Source of the DNA: Circinella umbellata
Lineage: Eukaryota > Mucoromycota > Mucoromycetes > Mucorales > Lichtheimiaceae
DNA: 64,000 nt
Assembly: GCA_025093555.1 (NCBI GenBank)
Contig: JAIWNF010000007.1
Location: 620,001-684,000 of the forward strand
Direction: 5' to 3'
The position numbers and the translations under genes are program-made. Below, piece after piece: positions 1 through 12,304 of the stretch. Every line of letters starts with the position of its first letter. Position 1 is the stretch's first letter. The notes beneath the pieces are model-generated. The model was given only the letters and a program-made list of their open reading frames with translations, was not told the DNA's origin and did no database searches.

Positions 1-944
1 TCCTTGTAGATACTTTCGTTTTTGACTCCAGTGTGCTGGTACAGGTACCGTATTACGATATGATTTAAGATTTACTAAGAGTTTCGGATCTGCTGCTGTC
101 ACATCCCACCACTATGGATAATTTATATCCAAATATCTTTAGTGTTAGTATTTATAATTTTTCTTTCTTTCTTTTCATTATTTTGCCCTTTGATTCTTAA
201 TTCATTCCTTACCTCAACTGCTTCTGGCTTTTTCACCAATTGTTTCAATTCTGCCACGTCTAAACGCTGCAACTTTTTAAGTTTCTTTTTTGACAATGGT
301 TGATCTGACTGATTATTTTCGTCTTCATTTTCAGAATCGAGATCATCGTCTTTTTTTGTAATTGTACCAGCTTGGTCTAGATCGTTTTCCCCAGTCGTTT
401 CGTCTTTTTGATCATTATCCTAACAATAACATTGTGAATTTCATTGTTAGTAATCTTTTTCAAAGAAAAATAATGATATTTTCGGTACTAGCGTGTGTGT
501 GTGTGTGTGCGTGTTCTTTCTTTCCCTCATACATACTTCTTCTGCATCATTTTTGCTGATTTGATAATGTTTAAATACTTCAGACATTTGTTGAAGTACA
601 TTTTCATCGACATTTGACAAGGTTTCAATATTCTTTAAAGAATCAGCATCAACAGCTTGAGTAACATATTCAATTTCAACATCATTTAATGAATCGTCTC
701 TTTGTGAACTTCGACTTTCGAATTCCTAGAAGGAGAAGTATCGATTTATTGTTATTGTCATTATTATATGATTAAAATAGAAATATATTATATTATTATT
801 TTCTTTTACCTTTTTGTATTCAGCAAGTTCTTGCTCACGTTGTTTTTTTGACTTTTTTCGCCTTCGCTGACGATTTGCATCTTTTTTTTGTGCTGCACCA
901 TTAGTCTTTTCTACTTGTGTTGTTGCAATATCTTCCTTTGCCAT
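1..944 (-). CDS. SF3B2: Splicing factor 3B subunit 2 (SAP145/Cus1), 5' part; 3' end outside window
   Basis: Subunit of the U2 snRNP SF3b complex, which helps bind U2 to the intron branch site in the nucleus. Four exons are visible on the minus strand: 810-944, 537-725, 213-419 and 1-111, all in phase 0 with GT..AG introns; the gene runs off the left edge. The protein starts MAKEDIATTQ, continues with a Lys/Arg-rich stretch (KKSKKQREQELAEY) and an acidic linker, then reaches the family hallmark LSKKKLKKLQRLDVAELKQL followed by DVTAADPKLLVNLK and RNTVPVPAHWSQKRKYLQG. These match the start of the conserved DUF382 region of SF3B2. About 188 residues are present. The intron at 420-536 contains a (GT)n run. 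Identification rests on the conserved block and is firm; the C-terminal PSP domain is not in the window. Confidence 0.93.
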
Positions 945-1662
945 AGTCGATCAATGGAGGTGTGCTGGAAAATATATAATTATATATGAATGGGATTAAA
1001 TATAAAAAAAAAAATCGCGCAGATACACACACACACCACCAGTTTCGATTCGTTACTTCAATTGAAGTTATAATAAATTCAGTCACAGCAGCCTGACTAT
1101 TATCCGCAGCTGTACAATTTAAAGTAGTAATTAGTATATAACCATGATATGTTCCCTGAGTTATTACGTCAATTTTTATATTTTTCTAGAATAGTATTAT
1201 AATATAAAACATACATTAACTCCAAGTAGTAACTACTGTATAGTGTACTGCTGACAGTATAAGACTCTCTCAATGCAATGACTTGCGTGTGCTATTATCT
1301 TCAACTTTGAGATGATCAATAACAAAGGAAAAATAAGCAATACATCTATACTAAAATCAAAAAACAAAAATAAGATTTGTTATAAAAATAACTAACTTCT
1401 CAATTTCCATCCAAAATAGAGAAGAACAATACACATTATTTTTAGTTATTGCCCATTCTTGTTCTTCTAACACATATAAATACATAGTAATTTAGAGCGT
1501 CACAAGACGCAATGCATATGATCGCATTGACAACTAATTAAATTTTACATCGACTCATACATCATATTCATATTTTCTCACTTTTTTTTCCCTTTCTTTA
1601 GACTTCAATTGAATTTTTTTTTACATCCACCCTATAGTGGTTGTCTTACAAAAAAAAGAGCG
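945..1662. other. Intergenic region, divergent promoters
   Basis: AT-rich spacer of about 700 bp between the SF3B2 start (-) and the next gene (+). I see no RNA gene or conserved ORF. A pyrimidine tract ending in TTTCTTTAG lies at about 1580-1600; it could be a 3' splice site, so an upstream exon of the next gene may be missing from my model. Confidence 0.5.
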
Positions 1663-2707
1663 ATGTATACAAATATGACTGAAGTATTTTATTCAAATGT
1701 TATTGTAAAGACCAGTCCAATAATGTATGGAAACCGTGTTGAATTTTATATAAAAGTTGGAAACACTTCAACTTTATGTGTAGTCGAAGAGCCAAAATTG
1801 AAAGTTGCCTTGTGTGAGTTGCAAGTAGCTAAAATGTCCATCCTGGACCTGAAAGGTTTTCTTTTATTTTATTTTTATTTTTTTACCTCTCATTTATTAT
1901 GTATATATAACAATACGCAAAAACAGATTTTAATATGAAATATGTAAATATATAGGCTATTATATAGAAGAGATAGGGGGAGTTGAACAACCAACAATTA
2001 TAGTAACAAGAATAGAAAGAACACCACCCCCAACATTATCAGAAACCACATCATCACCATCATCGGAATTACACAAAAAAGAAAATGCAATAGCCCCCAA
2101 AGAAGAATTATTAGTGGAACGAGGGAGACAATATGATGAAATATCAATCATTAATTCAGAAGAAATCGAGAACGAATATGATCGATACATAAGGGACAGT
2201 AATCGAATAAGTCTAAGAACAAAACAAGCTCGAGATAATACACCAGATCCTGTTGATGCTATCATGATAGAAAATAATGACAACAATAATGAATATCGAT
2301 GTAAACGTCAAAGAAAGCGATTCCATGACGATGAAAATTATGATTTAATGAATTCCGACGACATTATCAAATCACGGCACGTTCCCTCGGAGGAAACAGA
2401 TCGTGGAAATTACTTTTACAACTTTTTTGGTCGACTAGAAGCGCTAAAACAGGGTGGTCCGGAACATATACAGGAACAAGTAAATGGACTTCATGAGTTA
2501 TTAAACCAACTTACACAGGCAGAGCAAAACATGGCGATTGGTGCACGAGACTTTGTTGAAAAAATGAGCGAATTTCAGTCTCGATTAAAGGATTGTTATA
2601 CAGATACTGGACCATTAGTACCTTATCCGTTAGAAACAGAGAATATTCGATTACCACGTTGGATTTATGAGTGGTTAGGAAATCACCGTCAAAAGCGACT
2701 TGAATAA
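1663..2707 (+). CDS. Hypothetical protein, acidic, two exons
   Basis: I do not recognise this protein. Model: exons 1663-1855 and 1956-2707, 314 residues, starting at the first ATG (MYTNMTEVFY). The junction is phase 1 (LDLKG|YYIEE) with a weak donor GTTTTC and a good acceptor TATATAG. The first ~65 residues look like a small beta-rich fold (MYGNRVEFYIKVGNTSTLCV). The middle (about 90-190) is polar and acidic with a basic patch CKRQRKRF. The C-terminal ~100 residues look helical (FFGRLEALKQGGPEHIQEQV; LHELLNQLTQAEQNM) and end in a Trp-containing LPRWIYEWLG motif. A nuclear coiled-coil adaptor is possible but unproven. The start is uncertain because the ORF stays open upstream to a possible acceptor at about 1600. 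Confidence 0.6.
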
Positions 2708-2868
2708 AAACATATTGAAATACAATAATGATTATTATGTGTTGCTGTCGGGGTGATTGTTAAAATTCATGCGTTGTTGACCACAGGTTTTAATTAGAGT
2801 GGCTTATATATATATCGAGTTGGCACTCCTCTCTTTACAACTTTTTGTTAATCTCGATCAATCATCAA

Positions 2869-5175
2869 ATGACAACGGCTGCACCCAATACAGCTGGTGC
2901 CTGGGGCACCTTGGAAACCCCATTAAGCAATGAAATGTATGAGAGATAAAAGGAATTAAAAAACCACAGTAGAAAAACTTTCAACATTGCTCTGATACGA
3001 GTTCTTAACTTTTTTTTTGTTAGTTTGGATACTCTCTCAACAATGGGATTCAATACCATGACGCCTGTTCAAGCAGGTGCTATACCGTTATTTATGAAAA
3101 ATAAGGATGTCGTTGTTGAGGTAAGAATATATATCCTGGTAACTGCTTTAACATTGAACAAAAATATGGATATTTACTTTTTTTTTATTAGGCTGTTACT
3201 GGGTCAGGGAAAACACTTGCATTTGTGATTCCTATTATAGAAAAGCTTTTACGACGAGAGGATCCATTAAAGAGGAACCAAATTGGTGCAGTTGTTATTA
3301 CCCCTACCCGGTATAAACAAAAAGATATTTTTTTTTTTTGGAGAGATGAAACAAAAGCTAGTAGCTGACGAATGATTTTGTATGAATTTTCCTCTATCTA
3401 GTGAATTAGCACAACAAATCCATGCAGTATTTGACTTGTTTACTCGAGACCATCCACGAAAAGATCAACTGACTGTTGGGTTATTTATTGGGGGCACCAC
3501 AACATTACCAAAAGATATAGAGCGGTTCCATAAAACTGAACCACGGATATTGGTCGGTACCCCTGGCCGACTCGAAGAATTATTAAAAAGTGGCAAACTG
3601 GTAAATACCAAAGAACTCGAAGTCCTTGTCATGGACGAAGCCGATCGATTATTGGATATGGGATTTTCGCAACAATTAAGTAGTATCATTGCTCAATTGC
3701 CAAAACAACGACGTACAGGTTTATTTTCAGCTACCATGACGGATGCTATTTCTGAACTTGTCCGAGCCGGTCTTCGTAATCCAGTTCGTATTGTGGTGAA
3801 AGTGCAAGATCTTGCTCATAATAACCAACAGCAACGTACACCAAGTACACTTCATATCAACTATATAGTATGTGATGCGGATCAGAAACTTTTACAACTT
3901 GTGCGACTTGTAGAGAATGAATTGGATAAGGAAGAAGAGACAGCAGCACGTAAATTTATTGTCTATGTTGCGACATGTGCCTGTGTCGATTATTTTTACA
4001 AGCTATTAAGCAAGTTATTAAAAGAACGATTGCAAGTCTTTTCATTACACGGACAAATGGATACCAAACGACGTACAGCAACCTATACAAGTTTTACACA
4101 ATTACCAGCATCGGCACCAGCTATTTTGTTATGTACAGATGTGGCATCACGTGGCCTTGATATTCCTGATGTTGATTATGTTGTTCAAGTTGATCCACCA
4201 CAAGATCCCAAAGCTTTTGCTCATCGTGCAGGACGTGCCGCTCGCGCTGGTCGACAAGGTCGTGCCACTGTCTTTTTATGTCGTGGACGTGAAGAAGTGT
4301 ATGTTGATTTCTTAAAATTACGTAAAGTTCCTATGGTGCGTGGTCAGTATCGTTTGGCAGATAATACAACCGTCGATAATCAACATACTGAAATTGATGA
4401 AGAAACTAGTGAAGAAAAGATCGTTTCAGAACGTGTCGAGAGTGATAATGATAACGTAGATGCATTTGTTAAATCACTTCGAGATATTGTTAAGGTAGAT
4501 CGTGATATGTATGACCGTGGTATGAAAGCATTTGTGTCATGGGTTCGCTCTTATTCCAAACATGAAGCTAGTTATATTTTCCGTATCAAGGATCAGGATT
4601 TAGGTCGTGCGGCTATGGGATATGGCTTATTAAAATTACCAAAAATGCCTGAACTCAGGGATGCAAAAGAAGTTACATTTACACCAGAAGAAAACATGGA
4701 TTGGGACAAATATAAATACATGGATAAGAATAGGGAAGCAAAACGACAGCGTGAAATTAAAGCAAGACCACAACAAAAACCACAAACCGTCAAACCAAAA
4801 AAGTAAGATTCTATTTATGAATAATCATGTTTCTCCATGAAATATTCTTATCACTATTCTTACGAACATATTTATGTATATTTATTTATTTATTTTTCTA
4901 TTATTAGAACAAGTGAAGCATGGTCTAAAAAGACTGATGCAAAAGTACGTAAAGTTGAACGAAGGACCAAGAAAGATCGTAAAAAAGAATTTTTGAAGAA
5001 ACGTAAACAAGAAGAAGTGCAGGATGATGATAATAACAATAACGCCGATAATGATGAAGATGATTGGGAAGAATTAGCAAAGGAAGAGCGTATGGCTAAA
5101 AAAGTCAAAAGAGGCCGAATGAATCAAGAAAAGTTTGATGAAATGTTTGCTGGAGATATGGACCACGATGAATAA
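2869..5175 (+). CDS. SPB4: ATP-dependent RNA helicase Spb4/DDX55
   Basis: Nucleolar DEAD-box helicase for 60S ribosomal subunit (27S/25S rRNA) maturation. Exons: 2869-2936, 3024-3120, 3192-3310, 3402-4802, 4908-5175; 650 residues, close to the family's ~600. Motifs in order: Q-motif region [16 protein letters not shown], motif I AVTGSGKT split after exon 2, motif Ia TPTRELAQQ completed across intron 3, TPGRLEE, DEAD box [16 protein letters not shown] in [15 protein letters not shown]-like [10 protein letters not shown], and HRAGRAAR. The C-terminal [17 protein letters not shown] and LPKMPELRD are typical of DDX55/Spb4. The tail from about residue 565 is Lys- and acid-rich and nucleolar-like. 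It converges on the PAC3 gene with a 76-bp gap. Confidence 0.96.
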
Positions 5176-5251
5176 TAATAATAAAAAATATACATAATTG
5201 CACAATAATAATACATAATACATAATACACAACACTATTATATATTACATA

Positions 5252-5730
5252 TTACCATACAGGATTTGCCATCACTTTATCAATTACTTGGTCAAATACT
5301 TGTCGTTGTTGTTTCATATCTTGTCCTGGTTTTAACGCAATTCCTAATATAACAGGTCGTTGCTCATGTGGATTCATGGCCGAGATCGTTTGTGAGATCG
5401 ATGACGCGTATAACATGTATAGATCGCTTTGGGTGCCTGAAGATTCACCAAATAAAAACTGACTTGTGGTTGGTACAGCACCAGGATTACTGGCCAAATG
5501 AGGGGCAATGTCAACTGTTGTTCGAATCTATTATATTATGACGTGTGTCAGTTTAATAGAAACGTAGCAAAGGTTCAACAATGAGTATATACCAAACTGC
5601 CAATTCGACCATATTGAGTGACAACAATAAAAATCTTGTCAGAATAGCCAGTAATGAGAATTTCAGTGTGATTGCCATGCACAGTACATGCGGCTTGTTT
5701 ATTATTTAATGGGAATCGAATGTCATCCAT
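5252..5730 (-). CDS. PSMG3: Proteasome assembly chaperone 3 (PAC3/PSMG3-like)
   Basis: Small cytosolic chaperone that, with PAC4, supports assembly of the 20S proteasome alpha-ring. Two exons, 5593-5730 and 5252-5527, give 137 residues. The features I recognise are the beta-strand-rich N-terminus with TEILITGYSDKIFIVVTQYG, the match to the family's VLVTQFGKMG pattern at residues ~35-45, and a C-terminus ending DQVIDKVMANPVW, like the VW end of PSMG3. Length fits the family (~122-140). Families of this size diverge quickly, so the call is probable rather than certain. The stop lies 76 bp from the SPB4 stop (convergent). Confidence 0.75.
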
Positions 5731-5893
5731 GATTACTTTTATCTTTAAAAGGTACAACAAAAATAAAATAAAAAATAAGGGAGGTAAAAAATAAGGCCGA
5801 GCGAAGAAAACAAATAAAAGGGAAATTATATATATGAAATTTAAATAGGTGGAAAAATAGAGTTTTGAAAGCTAACGCTTTTTTCTTTTCAGC

Positions 5894-8800
5894 TTAAGCA
5901 TCATAAGCCAAAATGGTACCAAGCCATTTTTCGACTAAAGCAACATCCATTTTCTTACGAGCAGCATAATTTTCGATTTGATCCTTATCGATCTTACCCA
6001 CAGCAAAATATTTGCTTTCAGGGTGGGCAAAGTAAAGACCGCTTACACTAGAAGCAGGTTCCATAGCAAGTGAATCGGTAAGTACAATACCTGTCTTGCC
6101 CGTAATATCATCCATTTGCCACATGGTCGTCTTTTCGGTGTGATCTGGTTGCGAAGGATAACCAGGAGCAGGGCGAATACCTTGATAACGAACAGCAAAC
6201 ATGTCAGCTGATGACATCTTTTCTTCATTAGCATAACCCCATTCTTCTCTACGCACTTCTTCGTGCAACCATTCTGCAAAAGCTTCGGCAAAACGATCGG
6301 CAATTGCCTTCACCATAATACTAGAATAGTCATCATGGTCTGCTTCAAATTCGGCAACCATTTCATCACAACCAAAACCAGTGCTTACAGCAAACATACC
6401 CAAATAATCAGGCTTGTCGGTTTCTTTAGGAGCAATGAAATCAGAAATACAGTAATAAGGTTCATCGTTTTCTTTTTCAGATTGTTGACGTAAACCATAG
6501 TAAACACCCTTAACCTTTTCACGGGTTTCATCTTCATAGATTTCAATATCATCACCGTTGCTGTTAGCGGGGTAAAAACCAATGATACCCTGAGCACGTA
6601 ATTTCTTGTTTTTAACTATATCCTTAAGCATGTTTTGAGCATCTTCAAACACTCGTTTGGCTTCAGGACCCACGGTCTTGTCTTCAAAAATTTTAGGATA
6701 ACCACGATTAGGGTAACGACCACGAAGTTGGAAGACTTGGAAAAAGGGGTTCCAATCAATATGGCTGATCAACTTTTCAAGAGGGAAGTTTTCATACACC
6801 TTGGTGCCCAAAAATTTAGGCTTGTGAACAGGTGGATTTAATCCCCAATCAATGCGGAACTTCTTTTCACGAGCAGCCTTCAAGGACAAAATGCGCTTTT
6901 CTTCTAAACCTTCATAGTATTCTTCACGTAATTCAGCATATTCGTCCTTAATGTCTTCGAAGAAGTCATCACGTCGAGCATCATCAATTAAAGCAGCGGC
7001 TACAGGAACACTACGAGAAGCGTCCAACACATAAACTGCAGGAGCCTCATAATTAGGAGCGATCTTGACGGCAGTGTGCATCTTACTAGTAGTAGCACCG
7101 CCAATCATGATGGGAATCTTAAGACCAGCTTTTTGGAATTCCTTGGCATTATTCACCATTTCGTCAAGCGAAGGAGTAATCAAACCAGACATACCGACAA
7201 GATCTGCCTTTTCGGCAATAGCTGCTTCAATAATTTTTTCAACGGGTACCATGACACCCAAATCGACAACTCGGTAGTTGTTACAACCCAATACGACACC
7301 AGTAATGTTTTTACCAATATCGTGCACATCACCCTTGACGGTGGCCATAATAATGGTACCATTACCCTTGACTTCGGTTTGACCATTAGTAATCATATCT
7401 TCTTCTTTTTCAATTTGGATATGGTCAATCAAATGAGCAACAGCCTTCTTCATGACACTATATATAGTCATGACTACATGTAAGTTTTCTTTTTTTTCTC
7501 ACACCAGACACTCTACTATTTTAATTTCTTCTTTTTCCTATAAAAAAAACTTACCGAGCAGAGCGAATGACTTGAGGTAAAAACATTTTACCCTTACCAA
7601 AAAGATCACCAACAACATTCATACCATCCATCAAAGGACCCTCAATAACATTCAAAGCTCTGGGGTATTTTTCTTTATTCAAACGAGCCTCCTCTGTATC
7701 TTCAAGAATATACTTCATAATACCCTTAACAAGAGAATGAGTGATACGTTCTGTAACGGGCCATGTACGCCATTCTTCTTGATCTTCTTCCTTTTTAGCA
7801 TCTTTGGAATGGGCTTTGGCATAATCCAGCAATTTCTCTGTCACCTCGGGATCTCTGTTCCAAACAGCATTTTCACACAATTCCAACAAATCCTTGGGTA
7901 TATCATCATATACAGTCAAGAAACCAGCGTTCACAATACCCATATCCATGCCAACTTTGACAGCATGATATAAGAAGACGGAGTGCATAGCTTCACGCAC
8001 CTTGTCCATACCACGGAAAGCAAAAGACAAGTTAGAAACACCACCACTGATCTTAGCACCGGGTAAAGTACGTTTGATTTCAGTAATGACATTAATGAAT
8101 TCGACGGCGTAGTTGTTGTGTTCTTCCATACCAGTAGCAATTGTCAAAATGTTGGGATCGAAAATAATATCGTAGGGATTGAAGCTAAATAAAAGTTATG
8201 TTATAAATGGTGTACTAGTTTTTTTGTGGTAAAATATTCAGTGTTATGATAACTTACCCAACTTCGTCCACAAGGATACGGTATGAGCGAGTACAGATTT
8301 CAAGCTTACGTTCCATTTCAACAGCTTGACCCGTTTCATCAAACTAAAATATGTTGAATATTTTAATGCTCAAATTGTTGAAATTGTTGAAATATATATA
8401 GACAAAGAAAAATATATCTTATAAACTTACAGCCATGACAACAACAGCAGCACCAAATCGTTTTACGGTTTTGGCTTTCTTAATGAAATCTTCCTCACCT
8501 TCCTTAAGCGAAATAGAGTTGACAATACATTTACCCTGAGCGCACTTGAGACCTGCTTCAATAACACTAAATTTAGAGGAGTCCACCATCAAGGGTACAC
8601 GGGAACAGTCAGGATCTGAAGCAAGCAAGTTCAAGAATCGAGTCATGGCAGCATGACCATCCAATAGACCTTCGTCGAAATTACAATCCACTACTTGAGC
8701 ACCATTCTCTACTTGGGAGCGAGCAATGGCTAAGGCTTCTTCATATTCACCCTTCAAAATATGTCGGCAAAACTTTTTGGAACCAGCAACATTACATCGT

Positions 8801-10491
8801 TCACCCACATTGACAAAACCAGTAGTTTCATTGACACGTAAAATTTCAAGACCTGAAAGAACCATACAATCTTGTTTGCTTTCTGGTTTTACACGAGGAC
8901 CGTATTTACGGCATACATCGGCAACGGCCTACATAATTATTTTCATACCATCATTAGTTTATAAAATACATCCCCGATACTAATTCCTGCCTATGTCTTG
9001 TTTTTATTATTATTATACCGAAAAAAGTAAATACCTTTATATGCTCAGGCGTGGTACCACAACAACCACCAACAATAGTAACAAGACCTTCTTTAGCAAA
9101 AGGCTCAATATTCTTTGCCATTTGTTCGGGACTTTCATCATACTCACCCATAGCATTAGGCAAACCCTAAACAAACCATCCACATAAAATAAAATTATAG
9201 ATTATTAACGGAAAATGAAAAACGTCAAACCCATCAAGTAAAAAAAAATCAGCTTACCGCATTAGGATAACAGATAATGTGAGCATCTGTGAATCGACTA
9301 ATGTTTTGAATAAAAGGCTTCATTTGAGGAGCACCCAAAGCACAGTTAAGACCAAAAGCAACAGGATTAGCATGGTTCAACGATGTGACAAAAGCCTCAC
9401 TCGTTTGACCAGACAATGTACGACCACTTTGATCTACAATTGTACCGGAGATAAATACAGGTACTTTAGGACGTCTAATAAAAAAAATATGAAAAAAAAA
9501 TATTAGACCAAAAGACAATAACAATAGTCATATTTCCATAACTTTTTTTTCAATAAAACTTACTGATCCTCGTCGAAAACAACATCAATGGCATAAATAG
9601 CAGCTTTAGCATTAAGAGTATCAAAAATAGTTTCAACCAAAAGAATATCAGATCCACCATCCAATAAACCACGAATTTGTTCAGCATAAGCAGAGACAAG
9701 TTCATCAAAAGTAACGTTTCTGAATGCTGGATTTTCAACCGAAGGAGAAATCGAACAAGTTCTGTTAGTGGGACCAATGGCACCACAAACGAATCGTCGA
9801 ATACCAGTAGCTTCAGCAACCTATAATAATTTTTAATATTATCTCATGTTACTCAAAGATTTTTTTTTGTAATTCGCTGTTAACCAATTGTTTATTGTTT
9901 TGGCATATGATAATCTATAACTTACATCTTTACAAGCGCGCTTTGCCAATTCAGCACCTTCTTTATTCAAACGATAAGCATAATCTTCTAAAGCATAATC
10001 AGCTTGTGCAATACAAGTAGAACTGAAAGTATTGGTTTCAACCATATCTGCACCCGCTTCAAGGTACAAACGATGAATATCATAAATAGCATCGGGCTTG
10101 GTCAAAGTCAAAAGATCATTATTGCCTCGAAGTTCCTTTTTGTGATTCTTGAATTCCTCGCCTATATAGATCAAAAATGAAACCTAAATTTCAATTACAC
10201 ATTTCTCAAATGTAGTAAGAAAAAAAAAGAATTTGTTTTTATTCTTACCGCGAAAATCTTTTTCTTCCAATTTAAGACGTTGCACCATGGTACCCATGGC
10301 ACCGTCCAAGAACATAATACGTTCTTTCAGTGTATTCTCCAAATACTCAAAGACTCCTATTGATATACATATGAATGGGTAGAATGATAAGAGTTAGTTA
10401 ACACGTGTCTTATTTTGTTGATACTTCATTTTATTTCATTATTGAAGATAAAAGAAAAAGGATATTGTATATTACCTTGATTATCCGTCAT
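5894..10491 (-). CDS. MTR: Cobalamin-dependent methionine synthase (MetH/MTR)
   Basis: Transfers the methyl group of 5-methyltetrahydrofolate to homocysteine through methylcobalamin, making methionine in the cytosol. Ten exons: 10476-10491, 10249-10356, 9926-10161, 9564-9820, 9258-9474, 9035-9166, 8431-8928, 8258-8343, 7555-8184, 5894-7457. They sum to 1,247 residues, against 1,265 in human MTR. Domains in order: homocysteine-binding barrel with [15 protein letters not shown] and the zinc-ligand [11 protein letters not shown]; pterin domain with [11 protein letters not shown] and [11 protein letters not shown]; cobalamin cap and Rossmann domain with the axial-ligand motif [10 protein letters not shown]-terminal activation domain with [12 protein letters not shown]. 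No domain is missing. The first coding exon is only 16 nt. Most Dikarya use the unrelated MetE enzyme, so this gene informs taxonomy and physiology. Confidence 0.97.
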
Positions 10492-11071
10492 GGTTTAATA
10501 AAGAAAGAAGGGTAAAGGAAAACAAGAAAAGGGGAAAGAAAAGAATTAAGTTTAAAAAACTAGATGATTCAATCTTTCAAGATTACTATTGGATAATGAT
10601 GATGGTCGCATTTGGATTATTTGAAAGAGTTCTAAACTCAAATGTATACCCCGAAAAAAAGAAGAACAACAGCCGGTCTTCCCTATCCTAAAAAGTAGAA
10701 ATGTATCCAGATTCTCAGTTTCTCCACAACAAAATACTCATCCCAGTTCCCCGGTTACCGTAGTTCCGGAAACCCACAATGCTTGACATACTTGATAACA
10801 GAAAATCTTCTCAACCTGTGTTATAAATAAGCACTGATTAGAAAAAAAAATGCTGTTCATTGATGTATTATAAATTCGGAGTAACAACAGGGTTTCATCT
10901 ATTTTACTTATTATTGTGTATTATATGTCCAAAGTGAAATATATAACAAACCCCCCTTTCAATTCGAAACAAGTTATCCTTCCTTTTTCTTTCTTTCTCA
11001 TTATTTTTGTTTCTCTTCTTTTTTTACCAACTTAAACATTCTATCATCCTTTGTTTTTTTTATCTTACTTT
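10492..11071. other. Intergenic region, divergent promoters
   Basis: Spacer of 580 bp between the methionine synthase start (-) and the Gln-rich protein start (+). It holds a long CT/T-rich tract at about 10975-11071 directly before the + strand ATG. Nothing else is recognised. Confidence 0.5.
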
Positions 11072-12304
11072 ATGGAAGAACCATCACCAGTATTACCAGC
11101 TGTTATTGAGGTGAAAAAGAAAAAAGTTGGTGAAACCAAATTTATAATTGGTATAGACGACCTTACTACTACGCCACAACAACAGCAACAGCAACAACAG
11201 CAACCACAACTTCCACCGCCTGAAGGAATCACAAACAATGCAGCTGGAGTTCCATTACGACGACCTTATCGTCATCATGCCAAGCGACGTATTGGTCGAA
11301 TGAATATGGTCAAAGCGCAAAACTTAACTGACAGTGAAGCGGAGGTCAATAATAAAAGTACCGTAACTACAGTTGATATGCGACGGTCTCAGTCTCAGAG
11401 GTCATTGTTACCAAGACAACAGCAATATCAACCACAACCAAGGAGGTCATTAACTCAGCAATTGCCATTCGCATTGGATGACCCACAACAAGAACAGCAA
11501 AGAAGAAATAGTACGAATAGTTATAATAGTATTAGAAGAGACAGTCCAGCTCATTATTTTGTATCACAACAACAAATGGCTGCGCCAATTGAGCAAACTT
11601 TCAACGCTGTAGCCAATAATCTTGTAGCCCCCAACGGAGCTGCGTATCCGGCATGTGTACATGCAGCATCTTCACCTGTTATCTCATCACCCACGTCACT
11701 CAGGAGACGGCAACCAGCTACATTATCATTAACTCCAGCGAAACCTACATTAAAATCACAGTTTATCACTAATAACTACAACAATAAAAGCAATAGAAGT
11801 AATCAACAACAGGAGAACGATAAAGAAGAAACACTCTATATCACCCGGGAACGGAATCGGATAGAGAATGAATATCAATTTTTGAAACAATATCGGGATC
11901 CAATGAGGGAAAGTCTCGCACGGTGTATGCGTATTCGAAATAATAATAATAAACGTCATCCTCCCGTTCGTTCATCTACATATCATGCATCATCTGCATA
12001 TCGAACCATTTCAACATCTACAATTGTCACACCAAATAATTATAATAACAGCGATAATATATTACTACATTCCAACCATCGTCAAATTGCAGCAGCGGCG
12101 CGTCGTCAGCAACGACAGCAATTAACTATAGTAACAGCTCATAATAATGGAAAGATTTCTGTTTCATCTCCATCGAATCCTAATAGATTTTCGTCAGCAC
12201 CACCATCATCATCAACATCACCATCCCTACGAAGAGAATGGAATAAAGGAGGAGGAATATTCAGTGCATTATGGGATCGTATGATGCCCAATGTCAACTC
12301 ATAA
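11072..12304 (+). CDS. Hypothetical Gln/Asn-rich, probably disordered protein
   Basis: Single-exon ORF of 410 residues starting MEEPSPVLPAV. I do not recognise a family. Visible features: an ordered-looking N-terminal segment KKKKVGETKFIIGIDDL; a poly-Gln run at residues ~40-50; basic patches (RRPYRHHAKRRIGRMN); many Q, N, S and P residues throughout; a possible helix with NRIENEYQFLKQYRDP around residues 270-285; a Ser-rich stretch; and a C-terminal block GGGIFSALWDRMMPNVNS. The distinctive N- and C-terminal blocks around low-complexity sequence suggest short docking motifs on a disordered scaffold; this is inference. The start is the first ATG after a CT-rich leader. Confidence 0.6.
   Translation: MEEPSPVLPAVIEVKKKKVGETKFIIGIDDLTTTPQQQQQQQQQPQLPPPEGITNNAAGVPLRRPYRHHAKRRIGRMNMVKAQNLTDSEAEVNNKSTVTTVDMRRSQSQRSLLPRQQQYQPQPRRSLTQQLPFALDDPQQEQQRRNSTNSYNSIRRDSPAHYFVSQQQMAAPIEQTFNAVANNLVAPNGAAYPACVHAASSPVISSPTSLRRRQPATLSLTPAKPTLKSQFITNNYNNKSNRSNQQQENDKEETLYITRERNRIENEYQFLKQYRDPMRESLARCMRIRNNNNKRHPPVRSSTYHASSAYRTISTSTIVTPNNYNNSDNILLHSNHRQIAAAARRQQRQQLTIVTAHNNGKISVSSPSNPNRFSSAPPSSSTSPSLRREWNKGGGIFSALWDRMMPNVNS

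Noticed and set aside
1609..1662. TTG-started extension of the hypothetical protein (extra 18 residues)
   Set aside because: Nuclear fungal genes start with ATG; the extension may be part of an upstream exon or leader, but there is no support.
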